Positions 8,201-17,850 of a stretch of DNA of 48,185 nt are shown here, piece after piece. The notes below the pieces were generated by a model, which saw only the letters and a list, made by a program, of their open reading frames with translations, was not told where the DNA came from and searched no databases. Position 1 is the first letter of the stretch. Every line of letters starts with the position of its first letter. The position numbers and the translations under genes are program-made. Origin of the DNA: Candidatus Nitricoxidireducens bremensis (lineage in GTDB: Bacteria > Pseudomonadota > Gammaproteobacteria > Burkholderiales > Rhodocyclaceae); NCBI GenBank assembly GCA_030247725.1, contig JAOTRT010000019.1, positions 1 through 48,185 of the forward strand. Direction: 5' to 3'.

Positions 8201-9172
8201 TCAGTTTCCTTGGTGGGTGATGCCGGCGGCGACGGCGTCGCACATCATGGCGACGACGTCGCCCATGCGGTGCTGCGCCCGCCAGCCGAGGGCGGTGAAG
8301 GTGGCGGACGGGTCGCCTGCGCTGTGCAGGATGTCGTCCGGACGGTAGAGGGCCGGCGAGGTGTCCACGTGGGCGCGCCAGTCGAGGCCGAAGCGGCCGA
8401 AGGCGGCGGCGACGAAGTCTTCCAGCCGGTTGGACTCGCCGGTGGCGACGACGAAGTCGCCCGGCTTGTCCTGCTGCAGCATGCGCCACATGGGCACCAC
8501 GTACTCGGGAGCCCAGCCCCAGTCGCGGCTGATATCGAGGCGGCCCAGGGTCAGGCGTTCGTTGCTGCCCTGGGCGATGCGGTGGGCGGCATGGACGATC
8601 TTCTGGGTGACGAAACGTTTCGGCCGCAGGGGCGACTCGTGGTTGAAGAGGATGCCGTTGCAGGCATAGAGCCCGTAGGCCTCCCGGTAATTGGCCACCA
8701 GCCAGTGGGCCGAGGCCTTGGCCACCGCGTAGGGGCTGCGCGGGCGGAAGGGCGTCAGGGTGTTGGCGGGCGCGGCGGCGGTGTCGCCGAAGCATTCGCT
8801 GGAGCTGGCGTTGTAGAGCCGCACCTGCTTCTTGCGCAGGCGCATCACTTCGAGAATGTTGAGCACGCCGGTGACGATGCTTTCCAGGGTTTCCACCGGC
8901 TGATCGAAGGAGAGGCCGACGGAGCTCTGGCCCGAGAGGAAATAGATTTCGTCGGGATCGCTCTTCTCCACGGCGTTGAGCACGCTGCGGAAATCGTTCT
9001 GGGCCATGGAGAGCAGGTGCACACTGCCGTCGATACCCAGGACCTTGAGGCCGGTGAGGGAGGAGGCCTGCACATCGCGGGAGGTGCCCCAGACTTGGTA
9101 GCCCTTGGCGAGGAGGAACTGGGCCAGGTAGCTGCCGTCCTGGCCGGTGGCGCCGCAGACCAGGGCCTTCAT
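8201..9172 (-). CDS. GDP-mannose 4,6-dehydratase-like SDR (second copy in the locus)
   Basis: A 323-residue extended SDR starting MKALVCGATGQDGSYLAQ. It has the GATGQDG nucleotide loop, a catalytic S-x-E pair in NASSSECFGD, Tyr/Lys in SPYAVAK (about residue 147) and the GMD phrase LYACNGILFNHESP. It closely resembles the gmd product at 14225-15313 in these blocks but is shorter and diverged, with SSEC replacing the usual TSEL. The ATG at 9172 overlaps the stop of the large fusion gene by 4 nt (ATGA). An apparent longer frame reaching 10186 reads the fusion gene out of register and is not real. It may act on a different NDP-sugar or as a GDP-6-deoxymannose-pathway enzyme such as RMD; specificity is open. 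Confidence 0.82.
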   Translation of the reverse strand: MKALVCGATGQDGSYLAQFLLAKGYQVWGTSRDVQASSLTGLKVLGIDGSVHLLSMAQNDFRSVLNAVEKSDPDEIYFLSGQSSVGLSFDQPVETLESIVTGVLNILEVMRLRKKQVRLYNASSSECFGDTAAAPANTLTPFRPRSPYAVAKASAHWLVANYREAYGLYACNGILFNHESPLRPKRFVTQKIVHAAHRIAQGSNERLTLGRLDISRDWGWAPEYVVPMWRMLQQDKPGDFVVATGESNRLEDFVAAAFGRFGLDWRAHVDTSPALYRPDDILHSAGDPSATFTALGWRAQHRMGDVVAMMCDAVAAGITHQGN

Positions 9173-12100
9173 CGCGGATTCTCCGGTACCGCCCAGCGCG
9201 ACAGGGCGGCTTCCACCTCGTCGGCCATCTTGCGCCAGGAGAACTTGGCCGCCTGGGCGTGGCCCTTGGCGAGCAGATCCTGGCGCACGTCGTCCCACTG
9301 CACGGCGTCCAGGGCGTGGAGCATTTCCTCCGGGTCGTCCGGATTCACGTAAATCGCGGCGTCGCCGGCCACTTCGCCGATGGAACTGTTGTTGCAGGTG
9401 ATCACCGGGCAGGAGCAGGTCATGGCTTCCAGCACCGGCAGGCCGAAGCCCTCGTAGCGGGACGGGTAGGCCAGGGCCGTGGCGCCGGCGTAGGCGCACT
9501 GGAGGTCCTCGTCCGTGAGCACCAGCAGATACACCTTGGCGGCGCCGACGCACTCGGCGAACTCGGGCTCCAGGTGCGGCGGCGAGTTGGTGCAGACGAT
9601 GGCGTAGTCGCCGCGGCGGTCGCCGAGCTTGGCGAAGGCCTGGAAGAACAGCAGGGCGTTCTTGTAGCCGCTCTTGACGCCGGAGATCAGGAAATAGGGC
9701 CGGTCGATGCCGTAGCGTTCCTTGAAGTTCTGCACGCGCTCGGCGGCCGGCGTGCGGAAGTCCGTGCCGCAGTAGGCGGTGATCACCTGTTCCGGCCTGA
9801 TCTCGGGGAAGAAGCGCATCAGGTCGCTGGCCGTCGAATTGGAGATCGACAGGTAGTTGCGGCAGTAGCGGATGGCGTCGTGCTTCTCGCGCCACTGCTC
9901 GTTTTCCAGGTCGAAGCCCATGACCTCGGGGATCATGTCGGGCACCAGCAGCACGGCCTTGGTCGTCAGGGGCGTCGAGTAGTAGGTCGAGGTGAACAGG
10001 GTGATGTGTTCCCGGTCGCAGATGTCCTGCAGCAGCTTGCGGTCGCCCGGACGGTCGGCGTAGTTGTGCAGGGGCGCATCCACGTAGGTGATGCCGGCGA
10101 AGCGCGGCGCCGTGCGTGCCCGGTCGATGACGACAATGAACTCGCCGAAGCCGTTGGCCGACCACTCGGCCAGCAGACTCTTCCACAGGCGGGAGATGCC
10201 GGTGGCGAAGCGGAAGAAGGTGCCGTCCAGGGCGATGCGCGTGCCGGCGGCGCGCAGGCGGGCGATGGCGGCGACTCGCTGATTGTCACGGGAGGCATGG
10301 CCGAAGGGATTGCCGAGCCAGGCATGGAAGCTCTCGCCGCAGGCGTGACCCAGGTTGCGGTTCCATTCGCCGATCTCGGTGCTGGCCTTGGCCGACAGGG
10401 GGGCCTTGGACAGCAGGAAATAGCTGCCCAGGATGTAGGCGTACCAGCCGTGCTTGCCGGCGATGTGGGCGAAGGCCGCCGGCGAATAGAAGAAGATGTG
10501 CTGGCCCGACTCGGGAGACAGGTAGGTCCAGTCGGCCCCCTGGCCGTTGTAGATGCCCGTGGTGCCGACGATGTAGTCGGCGCCGGTGGCGAAGATGGAT
10601 TCCCATTCGGCGGCCGGGTCGGCGAAGTGCTCGGCGCACTCGAAGATGGTCACCAGCTTCACGGGGCGGTCGAAGCGGTTCCAGCCGAAGCCGTCGCAGA
10701 ATTCGCCGCTGCCGTACTTGTCGTAGCTGTAGAAGTTGTAGCCGACGTCGCGCATCAGCCGGGCGAACAGGCCGGTGCCGCCGCCGAAGTCGGCGCAGCG
10801 GTCGCTGGGGCGGACGCCGAGGATTTCGAACATGCGCCGCAGGATGAGGAAGTTGGCCAGGGTGCGCGAGGCCTTGCCGGTGTCGAAGCGCTCGGGCTTC
10901 TGGGCGTAGGCCTCATCGAGCCAGTAGGGCGTCTCGGTCTGCAGGGAGCCGCAACCCTGGCACTTGAAATAGGCCACCGGATACTTGAAGAGGATCTGGC
11001 GCGAGAACGCGGCCTCCACCGGCGACCCGCACAGGCGGCACTTGGGCTTGCTGTCCCGTTCGCGCTGGTGCAGGAACAGATTTTCGCTGCGGATGTTCTT
11101 CTCGCCGAGCAGGAACATGAAGCCCTTGGGCCAGTCCTTCATGCTGGCGATGGCGAGGGAGACGTTGGACTCCTGGTTGCCGACGAAATAGCTGCAATGG
11201 GTGGCCAGCAGGGTGTCGATGAGAACCTCGTCGCCGATGGCGACGCCGTCGTGGCCGCTCAGGTGCACGCCGACGTTCGTGGCGCTGCGGGACGCCTGGG
11301 TACACAGCAGCCGGTCGCCGTAACGCCGGGCGAATTCGTCGATCATGGGCACCGCGTCGGTGAGCAGGAAGACGCCGATGCTCGGGTTCAGCTCGACGAT
11401 CTTGTCCACGAAAGCGAAGTAGTTGGCGTTGGTCTGGGCGAGCCGCGGCGACTCGTGGATCTTGTCCGAGCCGCGCACGTGCACCGCCACCCAGGGACGG
11501 CCGCGCATCTGGCGGGCGACGAAGTCCTCCACCATGGCGGTGATGCGCGGCACCGGCCGCAGGTACTTCTGGAACAGGGCGGCGTAGACCGCGTCTTCCG
11601 GCATGCCGTAATAGCGCGAGCTGCGGCCGATCCAGGGCAGGATGGAACTCAAAGTCGAGAAGAAATCGCTGACGACCACGGTCTCGGGCCGGTTGAACAG
11701 GTATTGGGCGGCGAGGCGGGAACCGTCGCCTTCCCACTTGTTCACGTTCTCGGTACGGAGATTGCCGTGGTTCCACTTGGCCGGGTAAATGCCGGCGCCG
11801 GCCGGCAGGTCTTCGAGGCGGACGGTGGACGGCGGCTGGAAGAAATGGCGAAAGGCTTCGGTGTCCCCATCGCGGCGGAACAGGCAGTTGTCGCCCCAGT
11901 GGATCACCGGGATGCGGCCGGTCAGTTCGGCCAGCAGCAGTTGGCTCGCCACGTGGTGGCCTTCGCTCCAGAAGCCGTAGCCCCAGGCCTTGATGACCAG
12001 GTAACGGGGGGTGCCGCTTTGCGCCGTCCGCTCCGAAAGTTCGAAGCCGTCGGGCATGCCGTAGCCGCGGCGGATGTCTTCGAGCAGGCGCAGGGCCGCC

Positions 12101-14214
12101 GGGGTGCCCGGGCTGCGGGCGAGGCTCTGGCGGGCGTAGATCTCCGACTGGGGCAGATTGCCCTGGCGGAAGAGATCGAGGGCCGTGTTCAGCAGGGCGT
12201 CGCTCTCGCCGCTCGCCACGGCGGGCGGCGGTGCAGGCGGTGCGCTGCGGGGGGCCGGGGGCGTGGCAGCAGGTGCCGGCACCGCGGTCGCCGCGGCGGG
12301 GACCATGCCGTCGAGCACCTTCTCCAACCCGCGCGTAAACGATTGGCCGAGGAAGGGATGGCCGTGGAGAGCTTGGGGCGTCAGGCTTTCCCGCAGGGCC
12401 TGGAGCCGGCCCGGATCGTGGGCGAGACCGTCGGCCAGCTCGAAATACTCGTCGAAGGAGCCGGTGACGAGCTGGTCGAAGCCGAGGGTCTCCAGCAGGC
12501 TGGCGGCGACGCGTGAGGGGAAGGAACCGCCCTTGTAGGTGATGACGGGCAGACCGGCCAGCAGGGCGTCGGCGGCCGTGGTGTGGGCGTTGTAGGGCCA
12601 GGTGTCGAGGAACAGGTCGGCGACGCGGTAGCGCGCCAGGTGGTCCTCGATGCGCGGCACGCGGGTGGCGAAGACCAGGCGGGCGGGATCGATGCCGCGC
12701 TCTTGGGCCGCCTTGCGCAGGTTCTGCTGGGAGGTCTCGTTGCGCGACACCAGCCACAGTACGCTGCCGGGGTTCGATTCCAGCAGCCGCATCCAGACGT
12801 CGAACAGGCGCGGATGGATCTTGTAGTCGTGGCTGAAGGCGCAGAAGACGAAACCGGTGTCGGGCAGGCCGTAGGCGCTGCGCGGCTGGGGTTCGGCCAC
12901 CTCGATGCCCGAGGCGATGGGCAGGTAGCAGTGCTCCAGATAGGCCGGCTTCTCGGCGTACCAGCCCTTGTGTTCCTCGGGCAGCACCGTGCGGTCGGCG
13001 ATGATGTAGTCGTAGCAGTCCAGGGCCATGGTGCCCGGGTAGCCCAGGTAGTTCACCTGGATCGGCGCCGGCCGGTGGAGGAAGACGTCGGTACGGGCGT
13101 CGGAGGTGTAGCCGGCCAGGTCGATGGCGATGTCCACCTCCATCTGGCGCATCAGTTCGGCGATCTGCCGTGCCGACATGTCCTTGGCGTCGATGAAATG
13201 GTCGAAGGCGGCGATCATGCGGGCGCGGAGGCGGCTGCCGTCGTCGATGCCCAGCGAAATGGCGATGAGTTCGAAGCGCGACTTGTCGTGGCCCTCGATG
13301 ACGCCGGCCATCAGGTGGCCGACCGGGTGCTCGCGCAGGTCGGGCGACACATAGGCGATGCGGGTGCGCTGGTGGCGGTAGCGCTCGCCGCGCCAGAGGG
13401 GCTCGGGCCGCTTCGGGTGCTGGCCCTGGGCGAAGATCTCGGCGCAGCGGTAATGGTCGGCGGCATCGTCCGACAGGGCCATGTAGCCGAGGGTCTTGCA
13501 GGTGCGGCGGCCTTCGCGGATGCCGTCGGTGATCTGGCGCGTGAGGGCTTCCAGGTCGGTCCAGTCGCACAGGTGCATGCGCTCGTAGCAGAGCAGGCCG
13601 ATGCCGTAGGGGTAGTCGGGATTCTTCTTCAGCAGGCGCTCGAACGCCGCCACGGCCTGCTGGCCGAGCTTGAATTCGGTGAGCAGGATGCCGTAGTTGC
13701 CGAGGGCGGTCTCGTAGTCGGGGTCGATGTCGAGGACGCGGCGGAAGCGTTCCAGGGCCTCGTGGTGGCGGTGCATCTCCCGCAGCAGGGCGCCGCTGTT
13801 GACCAGCACCTCGATGTACTTGGGATTGATGACGAGGGCCCGGTCGTAGGCGGCCAGGGCCTCGTCGCGCCGGTGCAGGGCCTGGAAGGCGGCGCCCTGG
13901 ACGAAGGCCAGGGGCGAAAAGTCCGGGTTGGCCTCGATGCCCGCGGTGGCGAATTGCAGGGCCTCCTCGGTGCGGCCGGTATTCAGGAGGATCACCGCCA
14001 GGGAGTAGAGGGCCGCGGGATTGCCCGGCGCCACCTGGAGGATCTGGCGGAACAGGGCTTCCGCCTCGGGCAGCTTGCCCTGCTGCTGGAGGTTGATGGC
14101 CGTCAGCAGCGGGTTTTCCTGGCCCGCGGGCGGGGCGGGTACGGCGCCCTGGGCAGGTCCGGCTGCCTTGGCCGGTCCGGTCTTCTTCTTCGCTTTATCC
14201 TTGCCACCGGCCAT
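9169..14214 (-). CDS. Four-enzyme fusion: TPR-GT41 (OGT/SPINDLY-like) + GT23/NodZ-like + methyltransferase + GT4
   Basis: One uninterrupted 1681-codon frame; the ATG at 14214 has AAGGAC 7 nt upstream. Residues 1-30 are Lys/Pro/Ala-rich. TPR units span about 33-215. A GT41 O-GlcNAc-transferase-like catalytic region spans about 270-635, with the catalytic-His block SPDLREHPVGHL (~290), LGYPGTM and the donor loop NAHTTAADALLAGLP (~545). A Pro/Ala linker (~638-672) and a short TPR follow. A GT23/NodZ/FUT8-like domain covers about 735-1050, with HVRGSDK (~911, where the family usually has HVRRxDK) and FVGNQESN (~1015). A treble-clef Cys4 plus class I methyltransferase covers about 1058-1275 (CRLCG, CQGCG, CADFGGGTG). 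A GT4 domain closes the protein with EGFGLPVLE (~1590). It follows gmd by 10 nt. Likely a cytoplasmic multifunctional protein glycosyltransferase. Confidence 0.9.
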   Translation of the reverse strand: MAGGKDKAKKKTGPAKAAGPAQGAVPAPPAGQENPLLTAINLQQQGKLPEAEALFRQILQVAPGNPAALYSLAVILLNTGRTEEALQFATAGIEANPDFSPLAFVQGAAFQALHRRDEALAAYDRALVINPKYIEVLVNSGALLREMHRHHEALERFRRVLDIDPDYETALGNYGILLTEFKLGQQAVAAFERLLKKNPDYPYGIGLLCYERMHLCDWTDLEALTRQITDGIREGRRTCKTLGYMALSDDAADHYRCAEIFAQGQHPKRPEPLWRGERYRHQRTRIAYVSPDLREHPVGHLMAGVIEGHDKSRFELIAISLGIDDGSRLRARMIAAFDHFIDAKDMSARQIAELMRQMEVDIAIDLAGYTSDARTDVFLHRPAPIQVNYLGYPGTMALDCYDYIIADRTVLPEEHKGWYAEKPAYLEHCYLPIASGIEVAEPQPRSAYGLPDTGFVFCAFSHDYKIHPRLFDVWMRLLESNPGSVLWLVSRNETSQQNLRKAAQERGIDPARLVFATRVPRIEDHLARYRVADLFLDTWPYNAHTTAADALLAGLPVITYKGGSFPSRVAASLLETLGFDQLVTGSFDEYFELADGLAHDPGRLQALRESLTPQALHGHPFLGQSFTRGLEKVLDGMVPAAATAVPAPAATPPAPRSAPPAPPPAVASGESDALLNTALDLFRQGNLPQSEIYARQSLARSPGTPAALRLLEDIRRGYGMPDGFELSERTAQSGTPRYLVIKAWGYGFWSEGHHVASQLLLAELTGRIPVIHWGDNCLFRRDGDTEAFRHFFQPPSTVRLEDLPAGAGIYPAKWNHGNLRTENVNKWEGDGSRLAAQYLFNRPETVVVSDFFSTLSSILPWIGRSSRYYGMPEDAVYAALFQKYLRPVPRITAMVEDFVARQMRGRPWVAVHVRGSDKIHESPRLAQTNANYFAFVDKIVELNPSIGVFLLTDAVPMIDEFARRYGDRLLCTQASRSATNVGVHLSGHDGVAIGDEVLIDTLLATHCSYFVGNQESNVSLAIASMKDWPKGFMFLLGEKNIRSENLFLHQRERDSKPKCRLCGSPVEAAFSRQILFKYPVAYFKCQGCGSLQTETPYWLDEAYAQKPERFDTGKASRTLANFLILRRMFEILGVRPSDRCADFGGGTGLFARLMRDVGYNFYSYDKYGSGEFCDGFGWNRFDRPVKLVTIFECAEHFADPAAEWESIFATGADYIVGTTGIYNGQGADWTYLSPESGQHIFFYSPAAFAHIAGKHGWYAYILGSYFLLSKAPLSAKASTEIGEWNRNLGHACGESFHAWLGNPFGHASRDNQRVAAIARLRAAGTRIALDGTFFRFATGISRLWKSLLAEWSANGFGEFIVVIDRARTAPRFAGITYVDAPLHNYADRPGDRKLLQDICDREHITLFTSTYYSTPLTTKAVLLVPDMIPEVMGFDLENEQWREKHDAIRYCRNYLSISNSTASDLMRFFPEIRPEQVITAYCGTDFRTPAAERVQNFKERYGIDRPYFLISGVKSGYKNALLFFQAFAKLGDRRGDYAIVCTNSPPHLEPEFAECVGAAKVYLLVLTDEDLQCAYAGATALAYPSRYEGFGLPVLEAMTCSCPVITCNNSSIGEVAGDAAIYVNPDDPEEMLHALDAVQWDDVRQDLLAKGHAQAAKFSWRKMADEVEAALSRWAVPENPR

Positions 14215-14224
14215 CGGACTGTCC

Positions 14225-15313
14225 TTATTCGTGGAAGGCCATGACCTTGTAGCCGTGGTCCTTCACCAGTTCGTCGCGCTGGGCGATCTCGAAGTCCTCC
14301 CGCACCATCTCGGCCACCAGCTCGTCGAAGGTCGTGCGCGGGGTCCAGCCGAGCTTCTGCTTGGCCTTGCTGGGATCGCCGAGTAGGGTCTCCACTTCCG
14401 TCGGCCGGAAGTAGCGCGGGTCCACGGCGACGATGGGCTCCTTGCGGTCGCCCCAGTAGGCCTTCTCGTTCACGCCTTCGCCCTCCCAGCGCAGGCTCAT
14501 GTCCATCTCCTTGGCGGCGGCGTTCACGAAGTCGCGCACGCTGTACTGGACGCCGGTGGCGATGACGAAGTCCTCGGGCTTCTCCTGCTGCAGCATCAGC
14601 CACTGCATTTCCACGTAGTCGCGGGCGTGGCCCCAGTCGCGCTTGGCATTCATGTTGCCGAGGAACAGGCAGTCCTGCAGGCCCAGCTTGATGCGCGCCA
14701 GGGCGCGGGTGATCTTGCGGGTGACGAAGGTCTCGCCGCGGATCGGGCTCTCGTGGTTGAAGAGGATGCCGTTGCAGGCATAGAGACCGTAGGCTTCCCG
14801 GTAGTTCACGACGATCCAGTAGCCGTAGAGCTTGGCGACGGCGTAGGGGCTGCGCGGGTAGAAGGGGGTGGTCTCCTTCTGGGGAATCTCCTGCACCATG
14901 CCGTAGAGCTCGGAGGTGGAGGCCTGGTAGAAGCGGGTCTTCTTCTCCAGGCCGAGGATGCGGATGGCCTCCAGCAGGCGCAGCACGCCGAGGGCGTCGG
15001 AGTTGGCCGTGTATTCGGGTTCCTCGAAGCTGACCGCCACGTGGCTCTGGGCCGCCAGGTTGTAGATCTCATCGGGCTGGGTCTGCTGGATGATGCGGAT
15101 CAGGCTGGAGCTGTCCGTCATGTCGCCGTGGTGCAGGACGAAGCGGCGGTTCTTCTGGTGCGGGTCCTGGTAGAGATGGTCGATGCGGTTGGTGTTGAAC
15201 AGGGAGGTGCGGCGCTTGATACCGTGCACCGTGTAGCCCTTGTTCAATAGAAATTCTGCCAGATAGGCGCCGTCCTGGCCCGTGATGCCCGTAATGAGTG
15301 CAACTTTGCTCAT
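14225..15313 (-). CDS. gmd: GDP-mannose 4,6-dehydratase
   Basis: A 362-residue SDR producing GDP-4-keto-6-deoxymannose, the first dedicated step to GDP-L-fucose. It shows GITGQDGAYLAEFLL at the N-terminus, the RRTSLFNT loop, the catalytic STSELYG (Ser/Thr and Glu), YAVAKLYGYW (Tyr/Lys) and YREAYGLYACNGILFNHESP, all near-invariant in GMD. The ATG at 15313 is preferred over an in-frame upstream start at 15337 because the protein then begins at the usual MSKVALITG. AGGGGTG precedes it. It lies 7 nt after fcl and 10 nt before the large fusion gene, whose GT23-like domain would use GDP-fucose. Confidence 0.96.
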   Translation of the reverse strand: MSKVALITGITGQDGAYLAEFLLNKGYTVHGIKRRTSLFNTNRIDHLYQDPHQKNRRFVLHHGDMTDSSSLIRIIQQTQPDEIYNLAAQSHVAVSFEEPEYTANSDALGVLRLLEAIRILGLEKKTRFYQASTSELYGMVQEIPQKETTPFYPRSPYAVAKLYGYWIVVNYREAYGLYACNGILFNHESPIRGETFVTRKITRALARIKLGLQDCLFLGNMNAKRDWGHARDYVEMQWLMLQQEKPEDFVIATGVQYSVRDFVNAAAKEMDMSLRWEGEGVNEKAYWGDRKEPIVAVDPRYFRPTEVETLLGDPSKAKQKLGWTPRTTFDELVAEMVREDFEIAQRDELVKDHGYKVMAFHE

Positions 15314-15320
15314 AGTGATT

Positions 15321-16283
15321 TCACCCCTTTTTGCCAAGGTAATCCATGTAAGCCTTGGCGATCCCGTCGATCAAAGCGGTCTTTGGCCGCCAACCCATTG
15401 AATTGATGCGCCCGACATCGAGCAGCTTGCGCGGCGTGCCGTCCGGCTTGCCCGTGTCGTAACGCAGAGTCCCGGAGAAGCCGACGGCGCGGGCGACGGT
15501 CTCCGCCAGTTCGCGGATGGTCACGTCCTCGCCGCAGCCGATGTTGACCAGCGGCGCCTTGTCTTCCGGGAACAGTTCGCCGAACCGTTCGTCCTGCAGG
15601 CCCATCAGGTGGAGGCAGGCGTCGGCCATGTCGTCGGAGAAGAGGAACTCGCGCCGCGGCGTGCCCGTGCCCCACACCACCACCTCGGCGGCGCCGGCCT
15701 CCTTGGCCTCGTGCATCTTGCGGATCAGGGCCGGCAGCACATGGGAGTTGGCGAGGTCGTAGTTGTCGCCGGTACCGTAGAGATTGGTGGGCATCACCGC
15801 CAGGTAACGGGTACCGTACTGGCGGTTGTAGGCCCAGCACATCTCGATGCCGGCGATCTTGGCCAGGGCATAGGGGCGGTTGGTGGATTCCAGGGGCCCG
15901 GTCAGCAGATAGTCCTCGCGGATCGGCTGCGGGCAGTCGCGCGGGTAGATGCAGCTGGAGCCGAGGAACATCATCTGCTTCACGCCGGCGCGCCAGGCTT
16001 CGTGGATCACGTTGGTCTGGATGGCCAGGTTCTGGCGGATGAATTCGGCCGGGTAGGTGTTGTTGGCCAGGATGCCGCCCACCTTGGCGGCGGCGAGGAA
16101 CACGTACTCGGGCTTCTCGGCGGCGAAGAAGGCGCGCACGGCGGCCTCGTCCGTCAGGTCCAGCTCCGCGTGGGTGCGCGTGAGGATGTTGCCGAAGCCG
16201 CGCTGGCGCAGGGCCCGCACCAGGGCGGAACCGACGAGGCCGCGGTGGCCGGCGACGTAGATGCGGGTGTCGGGCTTCATCAT
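15321..16283 (-). CDS. fcl: GDP-L-fucose synthase (epimerase/reductase)
   Basis: A 320-residue SDR that epimerises and reduces GDP-4-keto-6-deoxymannose with NADPH to GDP-L-fucose. Visible motifs are GHRGLVGSALVR at the N-terminus, AAAKVGGILANN, FLGSSCIYPRDC (with the catalytic Ser/Cys), YALAKIAG (Tyr/Lys) and PTNLYGTGDNYD. Its start ATG at 16283 overlaps the stop of manC by 4 nt (ATGA), and gmd follows after 7 nt. The three genes therefore form a compact GDP-fucose cassette. The short hydrophilic C-terminus is normal for the family. Confidence 0.96.
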   Translation of the reverse strand: MMKPDTRIYVAGHRGLVGSALVRALRQRGFGNILTRTHAELDLTDEAAVRAFFAAEKPEYVFLAAAKVGGILANNTYPAEFIRQNLAIQTNVIHEAWRAGVKQMMFLGSSCIYPRDCPQPIREDYLLTGPLESTNRPYALAKIAGIEMCWAYNRQYGTRYLAVMPTNLYGTGDNYDLANSHVLPALIRKMHEAKEAGAAEVVVWGTGTPRREFLFSDDMADACLHLMGLQDERFGELFPEDKAPLVNIGCGEDVTIRELAETVARAVGFSGTLRYDTGKPDGTPRKLLDVGRINSMGWRPKTALIDGIAKAYMDYLGKKG

Positions 16284-17722
16284 TTCTGCCGTCCGTAGGT
16301 GTCTTCCAGGCGCACGATGTCGTCCTCGCCCAGGTAGGCGCCGGACTGGACCTCGATGATTTCCAGGGGCACCTTGCCGGGATTGGCGAGGCGGTGCACT
16401 TCGCCGAGGGGGATGTAGGTGCTCTGGTTCTCGGTGATGAGCATGGTCTTGTCGCCGCAGGTCACTTCGGCCGTGCCGGAGACGACCACCCAGTGCTCGG
16501 CCCGGTGGTGGTGCTTCTGCAGGGAGAGGGTGGCCTTGGGCTTGACCATGATGCGCTTGACCTTGAAGCGCGGGCCTTCGTCGATACAGTCGTACCAGCC
16601 CCAGGGGCGGTGCACCTTGCGATGGGTGACGTGTTCCTCGCGCTTCTCGGCTTCCAGTTGCGCGACGATCTTCTTCACATCCTGGCTGCGAGAGCGGTCG
16701 GCCACCAGCACGGCGTCGGCCGTCTCGATCACCACCACGTTTTCCAGGCCGATGGCGCCCACCAGCCGGCTGGTGGCATGGACCAGGGTGTTGCGGCTGT
16801 CGGCGATGAGGGCGTCGCCGAAGCGGGCGTTGCCGGCCGCATCCTTGGCGGCGGCCTGCCAGACGGAGTCCCAGGCGCCCAGGTCGTTCCAGCCGGCGGC
16901 CAGCGGCACCATGCGGATCGGCACGCCGGCCTGGGGGCAGTGCTCCATCACGGCGTAGTCGACGGATTCCGCCGGGATGGCGGCGAATTCGGCGGCGCCG
17001 GGGCGGAGGAATTTCGCGTCGCGGGCGCGGCTATTCCAGGCGCTGCGGGTGGCTTCGGCGATGTCGGGCCGGAAGCGCTCGATGGCGGCGAGCCAAGCGG
17101 AGGCGCGCAGCACGAAGATGCCGGCGTTCCAGTAGTAGTGGCCGTCGGCGAGATATTCGCGGGCGGTGTCCTGGTTGGGCTTCTCGACGAAGCGCTCGAC
17201 GGCGAGCCCCGGTCCCTTGCCCGTGGCGCGGATGTAGCCGTAGCCGGTCTCGGGCCGGTCGGGGCGGATGCCGAGGATCACCACGGTGCCGTCGGCCGCT
17301 TCCCGTACGGCCGCCCCCAGGGCTGCGGCGAAGGCCGGGGTGTCGGCGACGGTCTGGTCGGCGGGCGTTACCACCAGCACCGGATCGGTGCCGTTCTCCA
17401 GGGCGGCGAGGGCAGCCAGGGTCATGGCCGGGGCGGTGTTGCGGCCGGTGGGTTCGAGCAGCAGGGCGGCCGGCTCCTGGCCGATTTCGCGCAATTGCTC
17501 CAGGGTCAGGAAGCGGTGCTCCTCGTTGCCGACGATGAGGGGCGGCGCCAGGGCGACGCCGTCGCCGCCGAGGGCCGCCAGGCGACGGGCGGCCTGCTGG
17601 AACAGGCTCTCGTTGCCGGAGAGCACCAGGAACTGCTTGGGAAAGCCGGTGCGCGACAGGGGCCAGAGGCGGGTGCCCGAGCCGCCGCAAAGGATGACGG
17701 GCTGGACGTCGATGGATTTCAT
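16280..17722 (-). CDS. manC: Mannose-1-phosphate guanylyltransferase / mannose-6-phosphate isomerase
   Basis: Bifunctional type II PMI/GMP of about 480 residues. The pyrophosphorylase domain opens with PVILCGGSGTRLWPLSR and has FVEKPNQDTA near residue 170. The C-terminal cupin isomerase domain (about 355-470) includes RPWGWYDCID, VKPKATLSLQKHHHRAEHW (metal-binding His) and STYIPLGEVHRL. It makes GDP-mannose for gmd/fcl. The ATG at 17722 has GAGGAG at 9 nt; a second ATG at 17731 directly abuts that GAGGAG and is less likely. It is the first gene of the glycosylation transcript, downstream of a gene-free region with inverted repeats. Confidence 0.94.
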   Translation of the reverse strand: MKSIDVQPVILCGGSGTRLWPLSRTGFPKQFLVLSGNESLFQQAARRLAALGGDGVALAPPLIVGNEEHRFLTLEQLREIGQEPAALLLEPTGRNTAPAMTLAALAALENGTDPVLVVTPADQTVADTPAFAAALGAAVREAADGTVVILGIRPDRPETGYGYIRATGKGPGLAVERFVEKPNQDTAREYLADGHYYWNAGIFVLRASAWLAAIERFRPDIAEATRSAWNSRARDAKFLRPGAAEFAAIPAESVDYAVMEHCPQAGVPIRMVPLAAGWNDLGAWDSVWQAAAKDAAGNARFGDALIADSRNTLVHATSRLVGAIGLENVVVIETADAVLVADRSRSQDVKKIVAQLEAEKREEHVTHRKVHRPWGWYDCIDEGPRFKVKRIMVKPKATLSLQKHHHRAEHWVVVSGTAEVTCGDKTMLITENQSTYIPLGEVHRLANPGKVPLEIIEVQSGAYLGEDDIVRLEDTYGRQK

Positions 17723-17850
17723 GGTCGTCATCTCCTCGATGGACCGGTGGGGGACGGTAGGTCGGTGGTGCTCGGCAGCAGAGTCATCCTAGTGGCTCCA
17801 TGACGCTGTGCGTCTTCCGCGACGCATGAAACGAGGGTGTTGGGTGCGCG

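Noticed and set aside
9173..10186. Long N-terminal extension of the GMD-like gene
   Set aside because: It is an out-of-frame reading of the fusion gene with Arg/Ala/Pro-rich composition; the true start is the ATGA overlap at 9172.
10913..13570. 885-residue minus-strand frame inside the fusion gene
   Set aside because: Arg/Pro/His-rich shadow in GC-rich DNA, no domain motifs.
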